This document shows, in pieces, positions 1 to 10,547 of a stretch of 64,000 nt of DNA. The notes under the pieces were generated by a model that was not told the origin of the DNA, did not search any database, and was given only the letters and a program-made list of their open reading frames with translations. Origin of the DNA: Amphiura filiformis (taxonomy: Eukaryota; Echinodermata; Ophiuroidea; Amphilepidida; Amphiuridae); the NCBI RefSeq assembly GCF_039555335.1, contig NC_092646.1:23562893-23626892 (forward strand), in the 5' to 3' direction. The translations under genes and the position numbers were made by a program. Position 1 is the stretch's first letter. Every line of letters begins with the position of its first letter.

Positions 1-528
1 GTACTTAACCCTCTATCTTTTTAACCAAATATCCCACAGAGTCGTGCGATATGTCAAACTTTTCCTCTGGTCATAAGGAACAAAAAAGTCAGTGGTCACA
101 TCTCTGTAGGATCATTGGTTAATGAGATATAGTCACTTTTTTTCTACTTTGTGTACTTAACCCTCTATCTTTTTAACCAAATATCCCACAGAGTCGTGCG
201 ATATGTCAAACTTTTCCTCTGGCCATAAGGAACAAATAAGTCAGCGGTGGCATGAGATAGAGCTGTTACACTTTTCCAATTTTGTGCATTTAACCCTCTA
301 TCTTTTTAACCAAATATTCTAGAGAGTCGTGCGATATGTCAAACTTTTCGTCTGGTCATAAGGAACAAAAAATTCAGTGGTCGCGTATCTGTACGATCAT
401 TGGTTAATGAGATATAGTCACTTATTGTACTTTGTGCACTTAACTCTGTATCTTTTTAATCAAATATCCTAAAGAGTCGTGCGATATGTCGAACTTTTCC
501 TCCGGTCATAAGGAACAAAAAGGTTGAT
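1..528. repeat. ~150-bp tandem repeat (satellite-like), about 3.6 units
   Basis: Unit starts recur at about 1, 153, 285 and 435 with the phrase CTTAACCCTCTATCTTTTTA, followed by GAGTCGTGCGATATGTC and a CATAAGGAACAAA segment. Spacing is 152, 132 and 150 bp; the second unit has an internal deletion. The array runs off the left edge of the window, so its full length is unknown. No coding potential. Confidence 0.9.
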
Positions 529-1312
529 TGGCGCGAGGTTCATATTGGTGCGTATGCACCAAATATGTATCTTGTAAACCTTACGTTTTGCCTTGCTTGC
601 TCGTAATCCTGTTTGGGCTGGACAAAAATATGTTCCACTTTCCCCGATCTCCCTAGGTAATATCAGGGTTGCACTTCCCTGGTAATATTCGTCTTAAGCT
701 TACTGATTTTCTTTATTTTATTACTAGTATATTGTGAAAACCATGTAGCTGTGGTGTTAGCTCAATATGCTAGGAAAATATTATAACCGATGACCCCATG
801 TTGAATTTGGCTAAATCAGCTGTATTTTTGCTGATAAAATAGCACGTACTCGATCGACATCCGCCATCTTGTATTTAAAATGCCTAGCAACTGTCACTCA
901 AACTTACGATGTGTCAACTGCCGTTCACTTTTATACAGGGATTGAATACGAGTGTCACGGCCCGGGGTTTAGTGTGCATTCAAATCCTTACTAGCCGTCG
1001 GAAATGACTGCAAATTACACATTTGTAATCATTTTGACCACACAATATGATGTGAAACACAGGTAAGCAATGAGAACAAATCCTACATTTGAAATTTGTA
1101 GCTTACTACAACCTGAGACTAGCATTGACTAGTCTCAGCTGCATGTACTCATCTGAATTCCTACTGACTGAAGACAGCCTGAAGACATAATCATAATTCA
1201 TATACATGTCAGATGTATAATTGTATTGGCAAATATCCACAAAAGCGTTCATTATCAATTTATTTTGATAAATTGTCACATTTTATGCCATGTATTATAT
1301 TCTTAAAACTAA
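529..1312. other. non-coding stretch, nothing recognised
   Basis: AT-rich sequence between two tandem arrays. No open frame of note, no terminal inverted repeats and no splice-flanked exon were recognised. Confidence 0.5.
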
Positions 1313-1735
1313 CTGGTGGATTTGGGAACAATTTGTCGCAATAAATAACGTTCGCGGTGAAACGGTGGGCCAAAATGGGTTATAAAAAAAATTATTTGGT
1401 AATATGCACACGAATGGTCAAATTAATAGAAAATACCTGTGATAAATTTATCTGTACACATTGTCGCACTCCGAGTGACATATGGTATATTTGCAACCCT
1501 GTGGTGGATTTGCGAACAATTTGTCGACATAAATAACGTTAAGTGGAGAAACGGTCGCCCAAAATGCATTATTTTTGGTAATATGCAGACGAATGGCCAA
1601 ATTAATAGAAAAATACCTGTGATAAATTTATCTGTACAAATTGTCGCACTCGAGTGACATATGGTATATTTGCAACCCTGCTGTGGATTTGCGAACAATT
1701 TGTTGACATAAATGACGCTTATGGAGAAATTATTA
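1313..1735. repeat. ~180-bp tandem repeat, about 2.3 units
   Basis: The phrase GGATTTG(G/C)GAACAATTTGT followed by ATAAATAACG recurs at about 1318, 1505 and 1685, giving a period of about 180-187 bp. Each full unit also carries GATAAATTTATCTGTACA and a GAGTGACATATGGTATATTTG segment. Short open frames here on both strands are products of the repeat and are not called as genes. Confidence 0.85.
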
Positions 1736-4095
1736 GAAAAAAGCTTTTATTTTGCCTAGGCCTGTCCTCCATGCTAGGCAGGGTCTTAGGCAGGATCAGA
1801 AGGTTTGGGTGTGTAAATTTAAAAACTGGGGTGTAAATTTAAAATTTATGTACAAAGTGGGCAAAAACTGGGTGTGTATATTCCTGCATTAAATACATCA
1901 GAATTATTACCATTGCAAGATGGCTTAAATAAAGCTAGTTCACCACGTAAACTTGTATGGCTCAAAATTGGGACCGCTTTCGCCATTAAGTTTACTGTCA
2001 TTATGTATTTTGAAATTGTTGACGCTTTAATGATCCCCGATTTCCGGTTGATTATTTTAGCTGTGTCACGTCACGCGCATGACGCTGGTGGTAACCAGCC
2101 TAGCCTAGCTGCAGTAAAAGAAAATACGATCGCCGATATCGATGTGATGGATGTGATGTGGGACTTGCATAGGATTACACAGAGATATTTCTTGCCAAAA
2201 TTTGACCATTTGTAGGCAAGTTGGCCTTACTTTGTCTGCGTTGTGTGAAAAGGACAGTCTTAAGTATACGCCATAGCGCTTTTGATGTTTTGGGAGACAG
2301 TGAGGGATCCGAAACAGCGGGTGGCGGAGCTTATTCTTGACTGTTTAATATTCATTCAATACGCTGCCTTACGGTAATAGTCTTATACGATGGACAGATA
2401 GTATCAGTTTGTGAATATGAGGACATCGTATAAGTTCCTTGTACTAGGCTTAAAGCTAGCATTTCAAGTATCTCTTATGGCAAATAACAGATGGTGCCCG
2501 CTGGAATCTCTTGAGGCATTGTCTTTTTTAAAGACATTTCTTGTTTAAGTTGCGCAGTTGTATTTCTCATGCAAGAAAACATAATTAGACACCAAAATCG
2601 GATGTTGTTAACTATGTAATAACAGGATAAATAAGACAATGATCAAAAATAGAAAAAAGGGTATGTTGAAATTGACATTTTGTACCCATAACCTGTACAT
2701 TATTAGTCAAAAATTGGGATTTTTGGGACCATCAACTTAGTATCAAAACACAAAAAATACAAAACAAATCTTATGTTCCTAGTAACATTAGACTACATTC
2801 TTTCAGATACAAAAGACTAGAAATTCATATCTGGTGTACACCCTAAAGTTATTAGTTGTCAAAATTTGCCGATTTTAAGCGCCATTTGTGGCTGAACCAC
2901 TTTAGGGGGGCCTAAAATTCTGTAGGGGGTCTAGAAATTTCTCTTTTTTTGAATTGCTCATAGACATTGGCACATGGTTAATCCATTCTGAACATAATTA
3001 GGACCTCTAAGTGCACTGTGACATTATCATGGGTCCTTCAAAATCAAAGATAATTTGATTGAACAGTACGAAGTGCTGATTTTGACCCCCCCCCCTGAAA
3101 TCCCAACGAAATCAATCTTTTTTGGCATTAGGCATTTCAGACACAGCCAGTGAGTGACCACATTCAAAAGAGGGTCACAACTGATTTAATTAAGAAGAAA
3201 ATGCCTCTCAAAGAGAGCGCTTTGTCATTTGGACACCTTAAATTCCCAATTTTGGTCAAGGTCGCCAAACTTAGATGGCCTGCCATTCGAAACGAAATTG
3301 AATTTGAATTTTTTCTTGTGACCTCACCTAGGGGTCCATGAAAGGTATCACTGAGCCAAAGGAGAGCAAAATCCAAGAGGGTGGGTGTATACTCAATCTG
3401 TTTTGACATGGACTGACCCCATATAACTATGATGGAGTTGAGTACCAAAGCTGAATTTTTGTTTCTAGGTAGGTCTCATAAGTATGTTTCATGGCTGTAG
3501 ATTTCAATTCATGTTTTAACTGTCCACAAGGTCAACCATTGGTCAGAATGATGGGGTGTCTCCGGCAAATTTTCACCCAAACCCGGGCCCGAACCCAACT
3601 TCGGATGCAGCCCATTCCTCCATTACTGGTTTGATTAGCTCAAACTTGCTTGAGAGCTCAGATATGTACCGATAGACAATGTATCTGTGACATTTGAGTC
3701 ATCTGATCACATATTTTTGGCACCAGGGGTCCCCCAAAATGACAAAACCACACTTGGGGTTGAATAAATTACCAACTTTCGGTGCTCATAACTTAAAGAG
3801 GAAATTTAGAGCCATATTCTGAAAATATGAGATTTATAAGGTTAACTAGAATGCAACTGTGATTTTTGCAGCTCCAGAAAAGGAAGTTATGAGCCACTAA
3901 AGTTGGTACAAATCACCAATTTTGGGGGTCTGTGCCAAACTTCAAAGGGCCATTTCTGAAAAACGACATGGCCTATGAGGCCACATTTTTGTATGGGTTC
4001 ATTGTGGCCACAAAAGATTATTCTGATGGAATTTCATCAAAATCTGATAGGGTCACCTGGGACCCCTGGTTGATTTGTCATGGGACTGACCCTGT
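1736..4095. other. non-coding stretch upstream of ZF1
   Basis: No gene recognised. The part from about 2870 to 4095 has the texture of dispersed repeats (G/C-run islands such as ACTTTAGGGGGGCC and GGGGTCTG), but no ends could be fixed. No match to the duplicated ZF2/ZF3 promoter block was seen, so the first exon of ZF1 is either missing, diverged or upstream of the window. Confidence 0.5.
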
Positions 4096-4519
4096 GTTAT
4101 CCTGCAAATTGGCCTGTTTTTAATTTTTTGAAAGATGATGACTCTGTCATGAGAGATGTCACGTTGCATTTAATACCCTCTGTATGGAATGTTACATCAC
4201 AATTCTGTATTATTATTCAAGGTTGTTACGTGTGTCTGTCATCAACTTGACAACTGTCACATCACCCCGGCACAAACAATTGTAACTTGTGGAAATCGTG
4301 TTTATGACAAAATGATTAAAATATGATACTTTTAGGTATTGTTCTGTTAGTCTTAGTATGGCAAATCATAAATACACATGTATGTGCTTTGGTCAAAATG
4401 GCAAAAATCTTTTTTTTTACCATACCCACCCCCATCTAGAATCTATCCCCTTAATCCATGCAATAACTTCAAAAACAATTCTTTTTACTGATTAATATAC
4501 ATATTCTTTCTCATTTTAG
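4096..4519 (+). other. ZF1 5' flank and intron end, duplicated upstream of ZF3
   Basis: Closely similar, nearly base for base, to about 29742-30186 upstream of ZF3. Both contain GAGAGATGTCACGTTGCATT, a TTATTATTCAAGGTTGTTAC segment and the same pyrimidine-rich end ...TTTCTCATTTTAG. The final AG (4518-4519) is the inferred 3' splice site of the intron before the coding exon. Confidence 0.8.
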
Positions 4520-4523
4520 AGCT

Positions 4524-6185
4524 ATGAAGACCATACACCAATTGCAGTATTTACAGGGCAGGACATATCAAGTACAACTTGAGTCAAATTATGCAAATAG
4601 TTTTCAATTTCAACCATATATGTGTATCTACTGCGGACGATTTTACAGTGATTTCACATATTATGTGAAACATGTGAAAAGACATAGAGTGAAATTACAC
4701 AGGTATTGGTACAGCTGTAAACAGACCATACCTGAAAGGATTCACACCAAAGTGAAACTGTACCATTGTAAATATTGCGACAATAGGTTCTCTCCAAGTG
4801 CACAGAATACACATGAAAGGTTTCACACAAAAGAGAAACCTGACCAATGTGAATATTGTGAAAAGGCTTTCTCACGGGCCGGAGACAAGGCTTCACATGA
4901 AAGGATTCACAGCAAAAAGAAACCATACCAATGTAAATATTGTAAAAAGACTTTCTCACAGGCAGGTAACAAGACTACCCATGAAAGGATTCATACCAAA
5001 GAGAAACCATACCAATGTAAATATTGTGAAAAGACTTTCTTAGAGGCAGGTAACAAGACTAGACATGAAAGGATTCACACCAAAGAGAAACCTTACCAAT
5101 GTAAATATTGTGAAAAGACTTTCTCAGATGCAGGTAACAAGACTACACATGAAAGGATTCATAGCAAAGAGAAACCTTACCAATGTAAATATTGTAAAAA
5201 GACTTTCTCACAAGCAGGAGACAAGACTAGACATGAAAGGATTCACACCAAAGAGAAACCTTACCATTGTAAATATTGCGACAATAGGTTATCTCCAAGT
5301 GCACAGAATACACATGAAAGGTTTCACACAAAAGAGAAACCTGACCAATGTGAATATTGTGAAAAGGCTTTCTCACGGGCCGGAGACAAGGCTTCACATG
5401 AAAGGATTCACAGCAAAAAGAAACCATACCAATGTAAATATTGTAAAAAGACTTTCTCACAGGCAGGTAACAAGACTACCCATGAAAGGATTCACAGCAA
5501 AAAGAAACCATACCAATGTAAATATTGTAAAAAGACTTTCTCACAGGCAGGTAACAAGACTACCCATGAAAGGATTCATACCAAAGAGAAACCATACCAA
5601 TGTAAATATTGTGAAAAGACTTTCTTAGAGGCAGGTAACAAGACTAGACATGAAAGGATTCACACCAAAGAGAAACCTTACCAATGTAAATATTGTGAAA
5701 AGACTTTCTCAGATGCAGGTAACAAGACTACACATGAAAGGATACACACCAAAGAGAAACCTTACCAATGTAAATATTGTGAAAAGATTTTCTCAGCTGC
5801 AAGTAGCAAGACTAGACATGAAAGGATTCATAGCAAAGAGAAACCTTACCAATGTAAATATTGTAAAAAGACTTTCTCACAAGCAGGAGACAAGACTAGA
5901 CATGAAAGGATTCACACCAAAGAGAAACCTTACCAATGTAAACATTGTAAAAAGACTTTCTCACAAGCAGGAGACAAGATTAGACATGAAAGGATTCACA
6001 CCAAAGAAAAACCATACCAATGTAAATATTGTGAAAAGACTTTCTCACAGAGAAGTAGCAAGACTGCACATGAAAGGATTCACACCAAAGAGAAACCTTA
6101 CCAATGTAAATATTGTGAAAAGATTTTCTCACGGACAAGTAACAAGACTGCACATGAAAGGATTCACATCAGAGAAAAACCATAG
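4524..6185 (+). CDS. ZF1: C2H2 zinc-finger protein, 18 fingers
   Basis: 553-residue protein in one exon; likely a DNA-binding nuclear regulator, from family knowledge only. The N-terminal ~30 residues have no recognised domain. Finger 1 (C34-H54) is canonical with Tyr in the core. Finger 2 (from C82) and finger 8 are one residue short between Phe and His (motif SPSAQNTH). The other 15 fingers are near-identical 28-residue units, YQCKYC...F-x5-K-x2-HERIH, joined by TKEKP linkers. The core Leu of C2H2 fingers is Lys throughout. Contact positions -1, 3 and 6 vary only modestly (Q/E/D/A/R; N/D/S; T/R/A/S). Fingers 2-7 recur as 8-15, so a block was duplicated inside the gene. The start is the ATG four bases after a 3' splice site and is conserved in three paralogs. 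The stop is TAG where a Tyr codon is expected, and decayed fingers continue after it, so the array was once longer. Confidence 0.92.
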   Translation: MKTIHQLQYLQGRTYQVQLESNYANSFQFQPYMCIYCGRFYSDFTYYVKHVKRHRVKLHRYWYSCKQTIPERIHTKVKLYHCKYCDNRFSPSAQNTHERFHTKEKPDQCEYCEKAFSRAGDKASHERIHSKKKPYQCKYCKKTFSQAGNKTTHERIHTKEKPYQCKYCEKTFLEAGNKTRHERIHTKEKPYQCKYCEKTFSDAGNKTTHERIHSKEKPYQCKYCKKTFSQAGDKTRHERIHTKEKPYHCKYCDNRLSPSAQNTHERFHTKEKPDQCEYCEKAFSRAGDKASHERIHSKKKPYQCKYCKKTFSQAGNKTTHERIHSKKKPYQCKYCKKTFSQAGNKTTHERIHTKEKPYQCKYCEKTFLEAGNKTRHERIHTKEKPYQCKYCEKTFSDAGNKTTHERIHTKEKPYQCKYCEKIFSAASSKTRHERIHSKEKPYQCKYCKKTFSQAGDKTRHERIHTKEKPYQCKHCKKTFSQAGDKIRHERIHTKEKPYQCKYCEKTFSQRSSKTAHERIHTKEKPYQCKYCEKIFSRTSNKTAHERIHIREKP

Positions 6186-6950
6186 CAATGTTAATATTGT
6201 GAAATGACATTCTCAGAGGCAGGTAGCAAGACTATCCATTAAAGGATTTACATTCAAAGAGAAACCATGTGAATGTAAATATTGTGAATTGACTTCCTCA
6301 GTGGCAGGTAACGAGAATAGACATGAAAGGATTCACACCAAAGAGAAACCTTGAGGACCAATGTAAATATTGTGAAAAGACTTTCTCACAGGCAACTTGA
6401 AGACTGCACATGAAAGGATTCACACCAAAGAGAAACCTGTCCTTATTAAGGACCAATGTAAATATTGTGGAAAGACTTTCTCACAGGCAACTGCAAGACT
6501 GCACATGAAAGGATTCACACCAAAGAGAAAACATACCAATGTAAATATTGTAAAAAGACTTTTTAAAGTCTCAAGACTTGCCATGAAAGGATTCACATCA
6601 AACATCAAAGAAATTCCGAGGTAGGAATTAATTCCTTGTGTTTGGATCAAAAGTTTAAATCAAAATCATCAAAGAAATACCATACCAGTAAATATTATGA
6701 AAATACTTCCTCAAATACAAGACAAAAGGTTAGTCAGGAAAGATTTACACCAAAGAAAAACCTTACCAATGTAAATATTGTGAAAACTTTTTCAGAGGCA
6801 AGTAAAAAACTAAACATGAAACGATTCACACCAAAGAGAAATCTTGCAAATAGTGCAAGAGATTTCATTTCAGTTCATATGCACTACAATCCCTGGGCTA
6901 CAATCATGTTAAAGTTGTCATATTGGCAGTGTTACAGTCTATGAGTAACA
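6186..6950 (+). pseudogene. decayed zinc-finger tail of ZF1
   Basis: Sequence after the ZF1 stop keeps recognisable finger DNA (TGTAAATATTGTGAA, GAAAGGATTCACA, AAAGAGAAACC phrases) but has several in-frame stops and frameshifts. It parallels 16390-16945 closely, down to a shared end GTTCATATGCACTACAATC (about 6875 and 16925). This is the lost C-terminal part of an ancestral longer array, kept as 3'UTR or as non-coding relic. Confidence 0.85.
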
Positions 6951-6959
6951 GTACACTTT

Positions 6960-7485
6960 ATAGTGTAGGTTATTATAGAAGCATTTAGTTCAGTTTTATT
7001 TCATAACCAGGCCCTTACGTAGGAGGATTGCGGTTCCCTAAATTTGCAGAAGTCCAAAAAAATTAGGTATTTCTATACTTTTTTAGTAAAAAAAGGTTCA
7101 AATTTTGAGAAGAAGGTCCACTTTTTACAACATCGCCCCCACCTAAAGCCTCACCCACTAAAAAAAAGGTCCACATTTTCAAAATCAGCACTCACCCCCA
7201 CCCCACCCCCAAAAAATCAAAACAATATACATGTAGTCTATTGTATAGCATCAATACAACATACACAATATTTATAAGTATTAAAGGTTAAATACCGGGG
7301 TACTTTATAAAGGTGCTTGGAGCGAAAAGAGACATAAAAATGTTTAATGTTGCAGCAACTGTCAAGTAAAGACAAAAAATAAATTATACAAACTGCAAAT
7401 GATAGCATATTATAAATGCTGGGAATGTACAAATAAATTAATACAAAGCAGTATTTCGAATTCGCAATTCGCCAACGAATATGCA
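6960..7485. other. non-coding, C/T-rich repeat shared with ZF pseudogene flank
   Basis: About 7075-7215 (GAAGGTCCACTTTTTACAA, ACCCCCACCCCACCCCC) matches about 16970-17070, so the duplication that carried the finger tails extends into this flank. The remainder to 7485 shows no gene. Confidence 0.6.
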
Positions 7486-7487
7486 TC

Positions 7488-7788
7488 ATGTGCCTCGGGA
7501 AAGACCCCCTATTTCAAACCGGCTTGTACCCAATGACCCTTTTTTTTGTTATTGTTCTACCTAATACCCAATGACCCCTTTAAAAAAAATTCAGGTACTC
7601 AATGACCCCCCCCTTTTTTTTCTATTTCCTGCTACCCAATGACTCCCTTTTTATTCCCAAAGGTACCAAATATATGTACTGAATGACCCCATATTTTTGT
7701 AATTGTACATATGACCTGAAAGCCCCCTACTTTTAACATGGCCGAGGCACATCCCTGCCATTTCAAATAGGGAGTGCCTCCCCCGGGG
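7488..7788. repeat. phrase repeat ending in CCCCCGGGG
   Basis: Built from diverged phrases CCCAATGACCCCTTTTTT, recurring about every 40-60 bp, and ending at GAGTGCCTCCCCCGGGG. The right end matches the termini of the CCCGGGGG-bounded elements at 11568 and 41426; the left end is eroded (TGCCTCGGGAAAGACCCC). Called as a degraded member of that family. Confidence 0.5.
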
Positions 7789-7799
7789 ATCACGCACCT

Positions 7800-8410
7800 T
7801 TTGGAATTGATAGGTACATGTCATAGACTTTGTGTTGCGATCATTTTGATCGTGGTGTTAAAAGCGTGATCCAGTTGGCATAGTGATAATCGGATTACAC
7901 GTAACACTTCGCTGGCGAATACGCTGGCGAAGTTACGTAATTAATCGGATTAATTACCATAGCAATAGGTGAAAACAATTTTGAACATATCGCGCCGCAC
8001 TATAAGCAGGTTACAGGGGCGGATCCAGGAATTTTCAATAGAGGGGGCGCCGAGCAACCGCCACTGCCGCCGCGGCTCGGCGCCCACACAAAGTGCGGCG
8101 CCGCTCTGTAAAAATACATGAAGTCAGCTAGCGCCGCTCTGCAAAAAAAGAGGGGGCTCGCGCCGGGTGCGCCCCCCTCTAAATCCGCCCCTGGGTTACA
8201 CTCATCACCTGTGTATGTCTGCTATCATAGATTGAATACAATACTGGTCTTTTCAAAGATACTAATACAGGTGTAAGTGATTAGCATGATATGGTTCAAT
8301 GCAGATGTACCGCGTAACGTATCAGTGCAGCGCGGTATATTCAAAAATTGTTTTCACCTATTGCTATGGTAGTTAATCCGATTATTACGTAACTTCGCCA
8401 GCGTATAGCA
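7800..8410. mobile_element. TAATCCGATTA-family MITE
   Basis: Inverted arms carry CTTCGCCAGCG, GTTACGTAAT and TAATCCGATTAATTACCATAGCAATAG: left arm about 7895-7980, right arm about 8350-8405. Relatives are at 42940-43135 and 45020-45490; 7800-7925 is close to the reverse complement of about 45310-45460. The element is split by a nested insertion (8014-8192). Confidence 0.7.
8014..8192. mobile_element. nested MITE with CAGGGGCGGAT ends and 5-bp TSD
   Basis: The ends CAGGGGCGGATCCAG and ...AAATCCGCCCCTG form terminal inverted repeats. The flanking GGTTA is present on both sides (TSD). The interior is GC-rich (GCGCCGAGC, GCGGCTCGGCGCC), in contrast to the AT-rich host element. Removing it restores GCAGGTTACACTC in the host repeat. 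Confidence 0.8.
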
Positions 8411-8564
8411 AACAAACAAAACGTCCGAAGATTGAAATATGAAAATGCAAACATGCAAAGCCAGCATACAATCGCTAGCCCCGATCGATACCAGGGTACG
8501 TTTTGAATATTTTCTTAAACATGTTAAAAGCTGTTAAATATGGTAGGAGACGAGATGGATTAAA

Positions 8565-8764
8565 CACTATGGACTACAATGGCCTCATCCCAATGGCATA
8601 GTTCAGTAACCTCAATTAAATACTCATGAATAGTGCAAAATTTGACCTCAAGTTGCAGAGTATGAGTTTCTGTACTCAAATTTTTTAAGGTCATTCAAAG
8701 AATGTACAAATGTATTGGGGTTAAAGAACTGCCGTAATAGATGAACATGTTGTGGATCCTAGTG
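8565..8764 (+). mobile_element. CACTA-ended MITE, copy 1
   Basis: Begins CACTATGGACTACAA and ends TTGTGGATCCTAGTG, imperfect inverted termini of about 15 bp. Flanked by AAA on both sides (3-bp TSD). Length is 200 bp. Interior phrases such as CCCAATGGCATAGTT and TTTGACCTCAAGTT are shared with the other five copies in this window. Confidence 0.9.
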
Positions 8765-8876
8765 AAAGGCGAAACAATGTTGACCAGTCCAACTCTGGAA
8801 TATCTGTGGTAAAGTTGTAACATTTTTAGCTGCGGGTAGCAGCTCTAAGTCACCATGTCTCTCCGTTAGTCTGTTA

Positions 8877-9103
8877 GGGACCGATCGTTATTTACGGCAG
8901 GGGGGGGGAATGGGTGTTTTGGCAAAAATATCGACAAAAATTTCGCGTTCCCCCCCTCGCGTCCGCTCAAAATTTTCGCGTTCCCCTTGTTTTCCCAATT
9001 TTCTCCATTTAAAATTTAACAATCCCCCTCCTGGTTCAACTAAAATTTCAGGTTCCCCCTCAAGACCACAAACCCCCCCCTGCCATAAATAACGACCGCT
9101 CCC
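8877..9103. mobile_element. C-rich MITE with GATCGTTATTTACGGCAGG ends
   Basis: The left end GACCGATCGTTATTTACGGC pairs with the right end GCCATAAATAACGACCGCTC. TTAG occurs just outside both ends (possible TSD). The interior is C-run-rich with GTTCCCCCT phrases. The open frame across it is low-complexity and not called as a gene. Confidence 0.65.
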
Positions 9104-9284
9104 TTAGTCCGTCCGTCCGTTAGTAACTTTTAAACGCTAAAAAATGCTGTTACGTCAACATCGTTTGTCGCATGGCTATGGTACTTGGTGAGGGGGAGGG
9201 CCTATACCGGCCCCATACTGGAAAAGAGTTTCGTCCCGAAATATGCTAATTAGGTCATTGAAGAGGCATTACACGATTTTCAAC

Positions 9285-9455
9285 AATTAGTTGAAATTGT
9301 GGGGAATTGGGGAAAATTGAGGGGAATTAAGGGAAATTTGGGAAAATTGAGGGAAGTTAAGGGATATTGAAGAGAATTAAGGTAAATTCAGGTGAATTGA
9401 GGGAAATTCAGGTGAATTAAGGGAAATTGACAAGAATTAAGGGAAATTAGGGGAT
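9285..9455. repeat. short G/A/T simple repeat (GGGAAATTGA)n
   Basis: About 14 diverged copies of a 11-13 bp phrase GGGAAATTGA or GGGAATTAA. Directly abuts the 73-bp array that follows. Confidence 0.85.
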
Positions 9456-9457
9456 TT

Positions 9458-9827
9458 AACACTTTTGATGTCAAGGCACTTTTTTCCTGAAAATCGTGTG
9501 GACATCAAAAGTGTCCGAAATCGGTTTCCGAACACTTTTGATGTCAAGACGCTTTTTTCCCGAAAATCGTTTGGACATCAAATGTGTCCGAAATCGGCTT
9601 CCGAACACTTTTGATGTCAAGACGCTTTTTCCCCAAATATTGTTTGGACATCAACAGTGTCCGGAGCGGTGTCCGAACACTTTCGATGTCAAGACGCTTT
9701 TTCCCCGACAATTGTTTGGAAATCAAAAGTGTCCGAAATCGGTTTCCGAACACTTTTGATGTCAAGACGCTTTTTTCCCGAAAATCGTTTGGACATCAAA
9801 AGTGTCCGAAATTGGTTTCCGAACACA
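9458..9827. repeat. 73-bp tandem repeat with internal dyad, about 5 units
   Basis: AACACTTTTG starts units at 9458, 9531, 9604, 9676, 9749 and 9822: periods of 73, 73, 72, 73 and 73 bp. Every unit contains GACATCAAAAGTGT, a short spacer, then ACACTTTTGATGTC, so each can form a hairpin. Open frames on both strands through this array follow from the repeat and are not genes. Confidence 0.9.
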
Positions 9828-9849
9828 ATTTTTCAAATTTTGATTTTTT

Positions 9850-10369
9850 TTTTGGTGTGGATGGAAATACCCTTTCTGGCATTATTTTAAGATGAGCGCC
9901 CTCAAAGGTTAAACTCACAGAGGGGTTACAGGTCAAAATAGGGGTCAAACTTAAACCTGCTTCAAAGACACCATAACTGCAGAATTGACTTCCTTGTCCC
10001 GCAGCGACCGCTACGATTACCGACGGTCCTTGTTATATTCCTATCACATAGCAAGAAATCTCAATCTCAGATAATATCCCATCATGTATGCATTGGGACT
10101 TAACATTTTAATTATGCATAAAATGTAACTCACAGTAAGTTTACACCACCTGCTCCTGAAGCTCAGCTGAATCAATTTGCATTGTGGGATATGGTGCAAT
10201 AAAACCCTGTCACTAATCTGTCCTCATAAAAATAATTAAATGGACTTAAACATGCTACATTTCCAGACCCAATTTTTTTTTTGATGGTTTGAAAGAGTGA
10301 AGAGCAAAACAAACAAAAAGAAGAAGAAAAAAAAGGATAATAGGCGCTAGCAACCTAAAAAAAACATAT
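9850..10369. other. non-coding stretch, nothing recognised
   Basis: No gene, element ends or tandem structure recognised. It lies between the 73-bp array and the duplicated block upstream of ZF2. Confidence 0.5.
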
Positions 10370-10547
10370 GTAGAATTCCATTTGTTTCACAATTTTTGAT
10401 TTTTAAACATTAACAACTTTTCTACCCATTTTTCTGTAATTCTGTCGCCCCTGCTCGCGTCCCCAAAGCCTATGTGCATTTTGTCAATATGAGTTTGTTT
10501 GAAAATAAATGTGATTCGTGCTTAATAATTATTTTTCTAACATGTAC
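10370..10547 (+). repeat. left part of duplicated block upstream of ZF2
   Basis: AATTCCATTTGTTTC, GTGATTCGTGCTT and AATAATTATTTTTCTAACAT are shared in order with 25554-25805 upstream of ZF3. This is the first segment of a segmental duplication that continues at 11468-11567 and 12073-12386. Confidence 0.7.

Noticed and set aside
4654..5460. Antisense open frames through the finger arrays
   Set aside because: Mirror of the same repeat with no independent features.
5065..6207. Long second open frames on the plus strand through ZF1 (and 14166-14954, 30438-31379 in ZF2 and ZF3) reading MKGFTPKRNLTNVNIVKRLS repeats
   Set aside because: They are the +1/+2 shadow of an 84-bp repeat whose length is a multiple of three, so an open alternative frame persists by construction. 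They lack a conserved start and carry no Cys/His pattern.
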